Assembly (NCBI GenBank): GCA_024226335.1
Contig: JAAELY010000118.1
Location: 87,546-151,545, forward strand
DNA: 64,000 nt
Source of the DNA: a bacterium
GTDB taxonomy: Bacteria; Myxococcota_A; UBA9160; SZUA-336
Reading direction: 5' to 3'
Shown: positions 38,035 through 46,874 of the stretch, piece after piece
Layout of the letters: each line of letters opens with the position of its first letter
Position numbering within the stretch: position 1 is the stretch's first letter
Made by a program: the position numbers and the translations under genes
The notes under the pieces: model-generated
Told to the model about the DNA's origin: nothing
The model's input: only the letters and a program-made list of their open reading frames with translations
Databases searched by the model: none

Positions 38035-39048
38035 GTGACGATCAGCAGAAAGATCTTCGGACTGGCAAGCATATTCGCATTTGTTCTCGTTACCGTCGGA
38101 ACCTATGCACTTTCGCGAATGGCGCAGTTGAGCAAGGATGTCCAGTTCGTATCGGCACAGGTTACGACACTGAACGAAACCAGTGGCACACTGAATCGTG
38201 TCGCCGCAGGACAGCTTCGTCAGATCCTCGAGTTCGAACGCGCCATGAGTGCTGCAACCGGGCGGGGTCACGGACCGTCGCAAGAAGCCAGGTACGGAAC
38301 CGCTCGCCAGCGGTTCGAAAGCCTGGGTGCCGCGGTAGAAGGCTTGATCCAGAAGGGCGAGGGCGAGATTCAGGCTGCGATGCTACGCCCCCTTCCGGCG
38401 GAAGAGCGCAAGAAACTCTCTCTGCTCAGTGATCGCCTGCTCGACCTCGGCGTTGAGCAACGCGCGTTCTCCGAAAAGGCCTCCGTCATCTTTTCGGAGG
38501 TTGACGAGGGGGCCATCTCCGTGGCGGTTGCCCACGCAGCCGGCCTCAGTCCGGGCGCGGCCACATTTGATCTCGAACTCGCCAGTCTGGCTGCGGACAT
38601 CCGGGCCCATACCGGCGAAGCACTGACCGAATCCCAGCGCGGTGTGGCGGCCAGCAGAGCCGGAATGCTCCTGCTCGTGGGTTTTGGGACGATGTTCAGC
38701 CTGATCGGGTGGGCGCTCATGGCCCGAAGTGTCGTCGCTCCACTCCACGAAGTCGGTCTGATTGCCGAGGCCGTGGCGACGGGCAAGACCGACGTCCGCT
38801 TTCCGACCGAGGTCCGGGACGAGACCGGCCGAGTGTTCGACGCCGTTCGCCAGCTCTCGGACGCGGTGCTGGCTGCTGAGCAGCGCACCGATGACAAGGC
38901 CAAGGATCTGGAGGGGGCACTCGCGCGAGTCGCCGAGCAGAACCGCCGCCTCCATGCGCTCGAACGGGAACTCGTGGAAGCCCGCCAGCAGACGGGCTCC
39001 GTCGGACCCCGTGAAATCATCGGAAATCAGCGGCATACCGACACCTAG
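38035..39048 (+). CDS. HAMP-domain membrane sensor without recognised output domain
   Basis: A 337-residue protein starting at GTG 38035, preceded by GGAGGGG; the open frame to 37669 is not used. TM1 is at residues 8-27 or so (LASIFAFVLVTVGTYAL). A helical periplasmic domain follows, then TM2 (MLLLVGFGTMFSLIGWALMA), a HAMP linker (APLHEVGLIAEAVATGKTDVRF) and a coiled coil (EQNRRLHALERELVEARQQ). It ends there, with no kinase, GGDEF or methyl-accepting signalling domain. It may pass signals by protein contact. Its stop codon lies at the edge of a long palindrome. Confidence 0.75.
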   Translation: MTISRKIFGLASIFAFVLVTVGTYALSRMAQLSKDVQFVSAQVTTLNETSGTLNRVAAGQLRQILEFERAMSAATGRGHGPSQEARYGTARQRFESLGAAVEGLIQKGEGEIQAAMLRPLPAEERKKLSLLSDRLLDLGVEQRAFSEKASVIFSEVDEGAISVAVAHAAGLSPGAATFDLELASLAADIRAHTGEALTESQRGVAASRAGMLLLVGFGTMFSLIGWALMARSVVAPLHEVGLIAEAVATGKTDVRFPTEVRDETGRVFDAVRQLSDAVLAAEQRTDDKAKDLEGALARVAEQNRRLHALERELVEARQQTGSVGPREIIGNQRHTDT

Positions 39049-39213
39049 GGAATCTCCGCACAGGGAGGATTCGAGCGAGAAGCGGGAGTCGCCGCCTGAG
39101 CAAGAAGCGTGATCCGATCGCAGATCCGTAGATCTGCAGAGGATCGCGCGACGCAGCGCAGGCGGATGCATCGCGCTTCGCAGCCGCAGCCTCCCTGTGC
39201 AGAGGTTCCCTAG
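39045..39213. repeat. 169-nt imperfect palindrome (long hairpin element)
   Basis: Outer arms 39045-39068 and 39190-39213 are reverse complements with two mismatches. The innermost part GCAGATC-CGTA-GATCTGC (39120-39137) is a perfect stem around the same centre. Blocks in between (GAAGCG, CCGCCTG, GATCC) also pair, at about 70 percent overall. The element begins in the last codons of the HAMP gene and includes its stop. The rest of the 379-bp spacer to the moxR gene (39214-39427) holds nothing recognised. It could be a MITE-like element or a structured RNA. Confidence 0.8.
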
Positions 39214-39427
39214 CTACTGGCCAGCTCGAAACGATCTTCAGCGAAGCGCTTCGATGCAAGCCCGGAACCGGGCCGGTGAATAGGCGCGAAAGGGGCCAGA
39301 ATCCGGGTGTCTGGCCGCTTCTCGGTCGCCGGACTGGATCGTCACACCTCCTCCTCCTACAATCCGACGCCCTTGCGACCACCGGGATCTCCTTTGGGGT
39401 GGGTGCTGCGAGTAGAGGAGGTCTGAG

Positions 39428-40420
39428 TTGGAGTCTTCGGAGGTTGAATCGTCGGATCAGTCTGCGCGTCACGTGCAGGCTTTTCAGCTGCTGACCAGCG
39501 AGGTCGGCAAGGTCCTGGTCGGTCAGGAGACCATGATCGCGCGCCTGTTGACGGGGCTCTTGACCGGTGGACACGTCCTGCTCGAGGGCGTTCCGGGGCT
39601 CGCCAAGACTCTTGCGGTGAAATGCCTTGCGCAAGCAATCGATACCGGTTTCTCGCGCATCCAGTTCACCCCCGACATGCTGCCGGCCGACATCATCGGC
39701 ACGGAGATCTTCAACCCCAAGGAAGCCACCTACAGCGTCAAGAAGGGGCCGATCTTCTCCAATCTGATTCTCGCCGACGAGATCAATCGAGCGCCCGCCA
39801 AGGTCCAGGCTGCCCTGCTCGAAGCGATGCAGGAGAGGCAGGGAACGATTGGTCGGGAAACATATCCGCTGCACGAGCCATTTCTCGTGCTCGCCACGCA
39901 GAACCCGATCGAACAGGAAGGCACCTATCCTCTTCCTGAAGCGCAGGTCGATCGGTTCATGCTGAAAGTAAGAGTCGGCTATCCGAGCAAGGACGAGGAA
40001 CGCAAGATCATGGACCGCATGGCGGGTGGTCAGCCCGAACCCAGTGTCCAGACCGTGATGCATCCCGATGATATTCTTGCGGCACGCGCCTTCGTCGACC
40101 AGGTCTTTGTGGACGACAAGGTGCGTGACTACATCGTCGACGTCGTACATGCTACGCGCGACCCGGCAGCCGCGGGCATCCCGGAACTCGAAGACATGAT
40201 CGAGGTAGGCGCCAGCCCGCGCGCATCCATCTGGTTGATGAAGGCGGCAAAGGCCCAGGCCTTCCTCAACAACCGCAACTACGTCACGCCACACGATGTG
40301 AAGTCTCTGGCTCACGACGTGCTGCGACATCGGATCATACCGACCTACGAGGCCGAAGCCGAAGGCAAGAGCTCCGACGATCTGCTCTCGCTCGTGCTCG
40401 ACAACGTACTCGTTCCCTGA
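39428..40420 (+). CDS. MoxR-family AAA+ ATPase
   Basis: A 330-residue chaperone-like AAA+ ATPase. It starts at TTG 39428 with GAGGAGG upstream. Motifs are LLEGVPGLAKTLAVKCLAQ (Walker A), ILADEINRAPAKVQAALLEAM (Walker B), VLATQNPIEQEGTYPLPEAQ (sensor) and DRFMLKV. It is first in a seven-gene MoxR/Bat operon and should act on the von Willebrand-factor A proteins encoded downstream. Confidence 0.93.
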   Translation: MESSEVESSDQSARHVQAFQLLTSEVGKVLVGQETMIARLLTGLLTGGHVLLEGVPGLAKTLAVKCLAQAIDTGFSRIQFTPDMLPADIIGTEIFNPKEATYSVKKGPIFSNLILADEINRAPAKVQAALLEAMQERQGTIGRETYPLHEPFLVLATQNPIEQEGTYPLPEAQVDRFMLKVRVGYPSKDEERKIMDRMAGGQPEPSVQTVMHPDDILAARAFVDQVFVDDKVRDYIVDVVHATRDPAAAGIPELEDMIEVGASPRASIWLMKAAKAQAFLNNRNYVTPHDVKSLAHDVLRHRIIPTYEAEAEGKSSDDLLSLVLDNVLVP

Positions 40421-40431
40421 GTCGTCCCGTA

Positions 40432-41391
40432 ATGCTGGCCCGCGAGATCATCCAGCGCGTCCGAGAGATCCAGGTGCGAACGGGCCGCCAGGTGGCGGAC
40501 GTGTTGGCAGGTGAGTACGAATCCGTGTTCAAGGGACGCGGTCTGGAGTTCGACGAAGTGCGTCCCTACGTCCCCGGCGATGATGTGCGCATTATCGACT
40601 GGAAGGTGACGGCGCGTATGGGTGAGCCCTACGTGAAACGCTATGTCGAGGAACGGCAGCTCACGCTCATGCTGATGGCCGATGTCTCCGCATCCCAGGA
40701 TTTCGGCTCGGCGGGTCGTTCCAAGCGCGAAGCCGCTGCGGAGTTGTGCGCGTTACTGGCGTTCTCCGCGACGCGCAATGACGATAAAGTGGGCTTGACC
40801 CTGTTCCACGGAGACATTGAACAGTTCATCCCACCGCGCAAAGGTCAACGCCACGCTCTGCGCGTCGTACGCGAGGTTCTCGCACACGGTCTCGATGAGG
40901 CGAACGAGAAAACGCCCCAGCCCGGATCGGGCCCGCGCTCCTGGTTCGCTCGGGGGCGACGCCTTCGCAAAGCGCGAGAAGCCACCGAGATCGCCAATGC
41001 GCTGCAATTCCTGCTTTCGGTGACCTCGCGCAAGACGGTGTGTTTCGTGGTCAGTGATTTCTTTGACGAGAACTACGAAGAGGCCCTGCGTACTGCGAAT
41101 CGAAAACACGACGTGATCGCGGTTCTTGTGACGGATCCGCGCGAACTGGAACTTCCCGGAGTCGGTCTCGTGGCTCTGGCTGATGCAGAGACCGGCCGTG
41201 CGCGCGTCTACGACACGGCGTCGAGCGGATTTCGCCGCGAGTTCGAAAAGCGGGCTCGGGAACGCGTCGAAGGACTCGAGTTTCGCCTGCGTCGCTCCGG
41301 GATCGACTTCATTCACATTGATGCAGCCGGTTCCGTCGTCGATCCCCTGGTGCGTTTCTTCCGCATGCGCGAGCGCAGGATACGCCGATGA
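40432..41391 (+). CDS. DUF58 protein with VWA-like fold
   Basis: A 319-residue protein with the DUF58 signature FKGRGLEFDEVRPYVPGDDV followed by RIIDWKVTAR. The rest follows a degenerate von Willebrand A fold (LTLMLMADVSASQDFG carries a partial D-x-S-x-S metal site). It is the standard partner immediately after moxR genes and overlaps the next gene by four bases. Confidence 0.92.
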   Translation: MLAREIIQRVREIQVRTGRQVADVLAGEYESVFKGRGLEFDEVRPYVPGDDVRIIDWKVTARMGEPYVKRYVEERQLTLMLMADVSASQDFGSAGRSKREAAAELCALLAFSATRNDDKVGLTLFHGDIEQFIPPRKGQRHALRVVREVLAHGLDEANEKTPQPGSGPRSWFARGRRLRKAREATEIANALQFLLSVTSRKTVCFVVSDFFDENYEEALRTANRKHDVIAVLVTDPRELELPGVGLVALADAETGRARVYDTASSGFRREFEKRARERVEGLEFRLRRSGIDFIHIDAAGSVVDPLVRFFRMRERRIRR

Positions 41392-42458
41392 AGTCTGCGA
41401 GCGTCGTTCGGATGGCAACCGTCTGTCTGCTGGCCTTCGCTGGGCCACTTTCCGCGCAGACTCCGGAGCCCGATGAGCCCCTGTCTTCGCAATCGCCACA
41501 ACCCGGCGCACCACTGGCCAGGACCAGCCAACGGGGGCCAGTCACGGTTACGGTCGGGCTCTCTCCGTCTCAGCCCGTGATCGGCGACGAGCTGAGTCTG
41601 AAAATCGAGGTATTGGCCGAGGAAGCGGTCGAACTCTTGATGCCGGAGTTCGGGGAAGCCTTGGATCGTTTTCGAGTGATCGATTTTTCGCAGAGCGAAT
41701 CGGTCGATCCGGACGGTCGCACGCGCGCGGTACAGACCTACACGCTGGCTTCGCCGATGTCGGGCAAGCACAGGGTTTCCCCATTGCTGGTCGAGTTCGT
41801 CGATCGTCGTCAGGGAAAAACTCCGGCTCCAGAAGGGGAGGACGCCTACGAGATATTGACGGAGCGATTGGATTTTGAGGTCGCTTCCGTTCTGCCCACC
41901 GATGCCGTTGCCAAACTGCCTTCGCCCCCGGGTCGGCTCGAGCCTCTGGACCGCGCCGTCTCGGGAGTCTGGGGCCTGGTCGTCGGGATTCTCGTGCTTC
42001 TACTCGCGGCGGTGTTTTTCGGGCTGCGCATACTGCAGCGACGACGCGCATTTGCTCTTCAGCGAACCGCCTGGGAAATCGCCGACGCGCGTCTGCTCGC
42101 CTTGCTCGCCGAAGGACGCCCCGAAGACCTCGCTGCGGTCCAGGCCTTCTATGTCGAGTTGTCTGATCTCGTGCGCACCTACCTGGAAAACCGATTTGAA
42201 CTCCGCTCACCCGAGCTGACGACCGAGGAGTTTTTCGAAGTGGCGCGCACGTCGCCCGATCTGACGCCAGAGTTGCAGGCGCTTCTGCGGGATTTCCTCG
42301 AGCAGGCCGATCTGGTGAAATTCGCGCGCCACCAGCCCGGAACGGCCGAGATGGATGCCGCACTCGAATCGGTGAGAAACGTGCTGGAAGCCACTCGGGA
42401 CGTCGAGGAACGGGAAGAGCCCGTTTCACTTCTCGGTCCGGAGCCCGCGCATGGCTAG
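41388..42458 (+). CDS. Exported membrane protein of the Bat operon, DUF4381-like
   Basis: A 356-residue protein. A signal peptide (MATVCLLAFAGPLSAQ) leads to a periplasmic beta domain of about 160 residues (VTVTVGLSPSQPVIGDELSL, like the BatD beta domain). One transmembrane helix follows (GVWGLVVGILVLLLAAVFFGL), then a cytoplasmic helical part with FYVELSDLVRTYLENRFELR and SPELTTEEFFEVAR, as in DUF4381. It sits between DUF58 and the first VWA gene, overlapping both. Confidence 0.8.
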   Translation: MKSASVVRMATVCLLAFAGPLSAQTPEPDEPLSSQSPQPGAPLARTSQRGPVTVTVGLSPSQPVIGDELSLKIEVLAEEAVELLMPEFGEALDRFRVIDFSQSESVDPDGRTRAVQTYTLASPMSGKHRVSPLLVEFVDRRQGKTPAPEGEDAYEILTERLDFEVASVLPTDAVAKLPSPPGRLEPLDRAVSGVWGLVVGILVLLLAAVFFGLRILQRRRAFALQRTAWEIADARLLALLAEGRPEDLAAVQAFYVELSDLVRTYLENRFELRSPELTTEEFFEVARTSPDLTPELQALLRDFLEQADLVKFARHQPGTAEMDAALESVRNVLEATRDVEEREEPVSLLGPEPAHG

Positions 42459-43476
42459 TTGGGAGCTTCGGGATCCGCTTTTCCTGCTCGCCGTCGTGCT
42501 TGCACCGCTGGTCTACGTGCTGGCCGCCGGTGTGAATTCCTCGGTCACCTACTCGAGCCTCGAGATTGCGGATCGCTCGCCCATTTCCTGGCGCGCCAGA
42601 CTCTCATTCACCCCGGCTCTGCTCCTCAGCCTTTCCGCGCTCCTCCTGGCGATTGCGCTCGCGGGACCGAGAACTGGCGACGCGACGACTACCGTGCACC
42701 GCGAGGGGATCGCGATTGCGCTGGTCGTCGACCAGTCTGGATCGATGGAGGCGCGGGATTTCGTCGAGGGCGATCTCAGTCTGAGCCGACTCGATGTGGT
42801 CAAGAATATCGTCCGAGAATTCGTGGCCGGGGGCGAAGACCTGCTGGGTCGCGCCGATGACCTGCTGGGTCTGGTCGCGTTCGCGCGTTATGCGGATGCA
42901 CTCTGTCCGCTTACCCTCGACCATCTGAATCTTCTGGCGATTCTGGACGAGCTCGATATCGCACGCGCCCGCGGAGACGATGGAACCGCCGTCGGCGAGG
43001 GGCTGGCGCTCGCCGTCGAGCGTCTTCGCCGACTCGAGGACGTTCCTTCCAAACTGATCATCCTCTTGACCGATGGAGTCAATAATTCCGGCGCAATCGA
43101 ACCACTGCAGGCGGCACAACTAGCAGCTGCGCACGATATTCGTGTCTATGCCATTGGCGCCGGTCGTACGGGACGCGCGCCCGTACCCGTCCAGGGACCC
43201 GATGGCCGTGTCCACCTGCAGCGTATGTACGTCGAACTCGATGAGAAGACGCTGAAGGCCATCGCCGAAAAGACGGGTGGACGCTACTTCCACGCCGATT
43301 CGGCTGAGGCATTGCAGCAGGTCTACCAGGAGATCGATCAGCTCGAACGCAGTGAGATCAGCGAGGTTCGCTACCTGCAATACACCGAGTACTACGGCGC
43401 ATTCACACTCGCCGGCCTGATCTTTCTGGCACTCTCCGGCCTATCCGGTGGAACCGTGTTCCGGAGACTTCCGTGA
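42451..43476 (+). CDS. BatA-like VWA-domain membrane protein
   Basis: A 341-residue protein with two N-terminal helices (PLFLLAVVLAPLVYVLAAG and FTPALLLSLSALLLAIALAG), a VWA domain with metal site DQSGSMEARDF, a second-site Thr/Asp block at IILLTDGVNNSG, and a C-terminal helix (FTLAGLIFLALSGLSGG). This is the BatA layout. The family is linked to oxygen tolerance and envelope stress in Bacteroides and others. It overlaps the neighbours on both sides. Confidence 0.9.
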   Translation: MASWELRDPLFLLAVVLAPLVYVLAAGVNSSVTYSSLEIADRSPISWRARLSFTPALLLSLSALLLAIALAGPRTGDATTTVHREGIAIALVVDQSGSMEARDFVEGDLSLSRLDVVKNIVREFVAGGEDLLGRADDLLGLVAFARYADALCPLTLDHLNLLAILDELDIARARGDDGTAVGEGLALAVERLRRLEDVPSKLIILLTDGVNNSGAIEPLQAAQLAAAHDIRVYAIGAGRTGRAPVPVQGPDGRVHLQRMYVELDEKTLKAIAEKTGGRYFHADSAEALQQVYQEIDQLERSEISEVRYLQYTEYYGAFTLAGLIFLALSGLSGGTVFRRLP

Positions 43477-46400
43477 GCGACTTCCAGTTCGCCGAAGCGC
43501 ATTGGATCCACGCGATCTGGGCCGTCCTGGCTTTCGGTCTCCTGCTGTTCTGGTTGGAGCGACGCGCGGGCAGCGCACTCGATCGCCTGCTTTCACCACT
43601 TCTGCAGTCCAGACTCGTGACACGCGCGTTGCTGGGACAGCGTCTGGTGCGCGCTTGTCTGCTGACGCTCGCTGCGATCTTTGCCGTCCTGGCGCTGATG
43701 CGACCGCAATGGGGAGTGCAGTACATCTCGACACCGCGCTACAGCGCGGAACTGATGATCTGCCTGGATGTCTCCCGGTCGATGCTCGCAGAAGACGCGG
43801 TGCCGAACCGACTCGAACGTGCGAAGGCCGAGATTCGCGATCTACTTCCCTATCTGGAAGGTGACCACGTGGGGCTGATCGCCTTTGCCGGTCGCGCGAG
43901 CGTGGTCGCACCCCTGACACCCGACTTCGGTTTCCTGCGACTCGTTCTGGACGGTATCGGCCCCACAAGTGTCTCGCGCGGGGGAACGCGTCTTGAAGAA
44001 CCGATTCGCCGGGCGCTCGCCGGTTTCAGGGCCAGCGGCGATATTTCCCGCAGCATTCTCTTGATCACCGACGGTGAAGACCAGGATTCCTTCCCGCTGG
44101 AGGCCGCGCGCGAAGCCGGGGAGCGCGGCATCTCGATCATCGCGATCGGATTCGGCTCGGAAACGGGTTCTACGATTCCGATCACCGATCCCAAGACCGG
44201 CGCGCAGACCCTGGTTCGCGACTCCGACGGTCGAAACGTCATCTCGCGGCTCGACGGCGAGACTCTTCGCGAGATTGCGCTGCTGACCGGCGGGGCCTAC
44301 GTGCCCGCGGGAACCGGCGTCCTGGATCTGGAGTCGATCTACGAACGCCATATTCAGGCACTTCTACGCGGCCGGATCGACGATCGCGGTCGCGCGGTGC
44401 GACAGGAAGGTTTCCAATGGGCTCTGCTTGCAAGTCTGCTCTGTCTGCTGGCGAGCGTACTTGCAACCTCGAGCTTCGCCCGAGCCGGCCCGAAGAGTGG
44501 GGCGCTGGATTCTACACCTTTGTTGTTGGTGCTCGGGTTGCTCCTTTCCGCACCGGCCGTCAACGCGCAAGAGATCCCGGCGGATCCGAACGCGCCGCCC
44601 GGTCGTATTCCCGAGCTTGCCGCTCCGCGTCCCATGGAAGCCGAACCGCAAAAGCCGCGCGAGGTCTACAACCGGGCGCTGGAACAACTGGATCGTGGAG
44701 AGCTGGACGAATCTGAATCTGCTCTTCAAGAAGCGCGCACGCGCGCCGGTACCGACGGTGAACTGCGCTATCGAGCGGCCTACACCCTGGGGTACGTCGC
44801 CGCTGCGCGCGCCGATGCACAGCTCGAAAGCAAACCGCAGGAAGCTCTGACCAGCCTCTACACAGCTGCTGACTGGTATCGCGATGCAGTTCGCCTGCGA
44901 CCAGAAGATGTTGAAGCGCGCAAGAGTCTCGAGGTCGTACTGAAGCGCGTCCTCGTACTCGCCGATTCACTACGCGATCCCGAAGACAAGAAACTGGAAA
45001 ACCTGCTCGACGCGCTCATCGTCGCGCAGCGTGAAACCGTAGGCCTGCTTCGTGGACTGCTCGAGCGCGCCCAGGCAGACCCCGAACTCGTTTCGGGCGA
45101 TGCTTTGCGCAGTGCATTTCGCACTCTCTCGGCAACCCAACGGCAGACGCTCTCCGATGGAGACGCACTGGCCGATCGAGCGGATGAAGAGCGTGCGGCA
45201 CTCGCCGAGAAGCCGCAGGAAGAACTCGCGGCCGAAGAGGGAATTCGTTTAGCTCAACTCGAACAGCTCATGCACTACCTTCTGCGCGGACGCGAGCGCA
45301 TGGGACAGGCGCGGCGAGAGCTGCGACAGAAACGAGCGGAGCGGGCCTACCGGAGGGGCGCCGCTGCACTCACCGAGTTGAAGCGCGCTCGCGACCAGCT
45401 GGACGATCCCCTGGCCGTACTCGACGCTGTGATACGCGATGCCGCGGAGCTGGCCGCGTACACCCAGACACTGCTGTCCCTGCAATCGGCGACCGGTCTG
45501 AGTGAGGACCCGTCCGCGCCCCGCGAGACACCGGCCTGGCTCACCCAGAGGTACCTCCTGGAGTCTCAGCAGGGAGTGGGCTTGCGCACTCGCGAGCTGC
45601 ACTCTCGCCTGTCTGCGGGAATACCGAGCGTGGAAGCTCGGACCCAGCAGGAACCCGATCCCGAGGCCGAGCGTTTTCTGAAGAGCTTGAAAGAAGCGGA
45701 GCCGCTGATCGACCAGGGCGGGTTGGCCTTCGAGCGCGCCGACACAGCGTTTGAGGTTTTGGATACGGAGGCGGCCGCGAGCGAGCAGAGTGTGGCAATC
45801 ATGGCATTGATCGAAGCGCGCGAGCGCTTCCTGGATATTCGCGGCTTGATCGATGTAGCCCACGGCGGTCAGAGGCGCATAGGGGCGGTTCTCTCCCCGG
45901 AGCGGGATTTTTCTCGAGAACAGCTCGCGGAGTTCTATCCCGTGTTGAGAAGTGCACAGGGGAAGAATCTGGAACGCGCCGATCACATGGGCGCTCTGAT
46001 CGATGAACAGATCGAAGCAGACGCGCAGAAGACGGCTGACGATCTGGCGAACGAAGACCGGAGCAAGCAACTCGAACTCGCCAGGTCGATCCTGGCTCTC
46101 GCCGACGATGCGATGCACCGCATCCACGACCAGCTACCCGACCCGAACGCGTCCCGTCCGCAGGCACCCGACGTCGCGGGTCTGCGTGAGCAGAACGAAC
46201 GCGCGGTCGAGAGCCTGGAGGCTCTTCGCCGGATCTTCTTCTCTGTGGTCGAGCATCTGCGCGAGACCGCGGAGAGCCAGCAACGGCTGAACGATGAGAC
46301 GGAGGAAATCGCAGCTCTGGGGGTCGACCCCAACTCGCCGCCGCAGGTCGAGCCGCTGCTTCCCCGCCAGGAAACTCTCGCGAAGCGCGCCGACGAAATC

Positions 46401-46874
46401 GCCACGGCCCTCGAGGAGCAGTCTCGACAGGATCCCGAGGCGCTCGTCGACCCCGGCGCCGCCGCACTTGGACCCGACGCCGAAGCTCAGGGTGAAGCAG
46501 ATCGGTTGCGACGCGCCGCTGAACTCGTGCTGGAGTCGAGCACGGCGATGGGCGATGCAAAGGCCAAGTTGGGATTGGCGCCGCCCGAACTGGATCCTGC
46601 ACGCGAGCAACAGGATCAGGCCCTGCAAGGTCTCCTGCAGGCGCTGGCTCTCTTGCAACCGCCCTCGCAAGAACAGCAAGAGCAGCAGGAACAAGAGCAA
46701 GGAGAGGGCGAGCAAGAGCAGAACGCCAGTGAGCCCGAGGCCGGTGAGCCCGAAGAGTCTCCCGCCGATCCCGGTCAGCTCCTGCAATCGGTCAGGGATC
46801 GCGAGGCCGAGCGCCGAGAGCAGCGCGAGCAGCGCCGCAGGGCCGGCTACGATACGGTGGAGAAGGACTGGTGA
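43473..46874 (+). CDS. BatB-BatC fusion: VWA, TPR and long helical region
   Basis: A 1133-residue protein. Residues 1-335 follow BatB: N-terminal helices, a VWA domain with DVSRSMLAED and LITDGEDQDSFPL, and a closing helix. Residues 348-368 look like an internal signal peptide (LLLVLGLLLSAPAVNAQE), then TPR-like repeats (ELRYRAAYTLGYVAAARADA) begin, as in a separate BatC. About 600 residues of charged helices and coiled coil follow, then a Gln/Glu-rich low-complexity stretch (1060-1100), ending in DTVEKDW, the usual C-terminus of BatC. The extra helical block is not known from standard BatB or BatC. Confidence 0.85.
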   Translation: MSDFQFAEAHWIHAIWAVLAFGLLLFWLERRAGSALDRLLSPLLQSRLVTRALLGQRLVRACLLTLAAIFAVLALMRPQWGVQYISTPRYSAELMICLDVSRSMLAEDAVPNRLERAKAEIRDLLPYLEGDHVGLIAFAGRASVVAPLTPDFGFLRLVLDGIGPTSVSRGGTRLEEPIRRALAGFRASGDISRSILLITDGEDQDSFPLEAAREAGERGISIIAIGFGSETGSTIPITDPKTGAQTLVRDSDGRNVISRLDGETLREIALLTGGAYVPAGTGVLDLESIYERHIQALLRGRIDDRGRAVRQEGFQWALLASLLCLLASVLATSSFARAGPKSGALDSTPLLLVLGLLLSAPAVNAQEIPADPNAPPGRIPELAAPRPMEAEPQKPREVYNRALEQLDRGELDESESALQEARTRAGTDGELRYRAAYTLGYVAAARADAQLESKPQEALTSLYTAADWYRDAVRLRPEDVEARKSLEVVLKRVLVLADSLRDPEDKKLENLLDALIVAQRETVGLLRGLLERAQADPELVSGDALRSAFRTLSATQRQTLSDGDALADRADEERAALAEKPQEELAAEEGIRLAQLEQLMHYLLRGRERMGQARRELRQKRAERAYRRGAAALTELKRARDQLDDPLAVLDAVIRDAAELAAYTQTLLSLQSATGLSEDPSAPRETPAWLTQRYLLESQQGVGLRTRELHSRLSAGIPSVEARTQQEPDPEAERFLKSLKEAEPLIDQGGLAFERADTAFEVLDTEAAASEQSVAIMALIEARERFLDIRGLIDVAHGGQRRIGAVLSPERDFSREQLAEFYPVLRSAQGKNLERADHMGALIDEQIEADAQKTADDLANEDRSKQLELARSILALADDAMHRIHDQLPDPNASRPQAPDVAGLREQNERAVESLEALRRIFFSVVEHLRETAESQQRLNDETEEIAALGVDPNSPPQVEPLLPRQETLAKRADEIATALEEQSRQDPEALVDPGAAALGPDAEAQGEADRLRRAAELVLESSTAMGDAKAKLGLAPPELDPAREQQDQALQGLLQALALLQPPSQEQQEQQEQEQGEGEQEQNASEPEAGEPEESPADPGQLLQSVRDREAERREQREQRRRAGYDTVEKDW

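Noticed and set aside
39017..40330. 437-codon minus-strand frame opposite the MoxR ATPase
   Set aside because: Its sequence has no family features and it crosses the palindrome; the plus-strand gene is certain.
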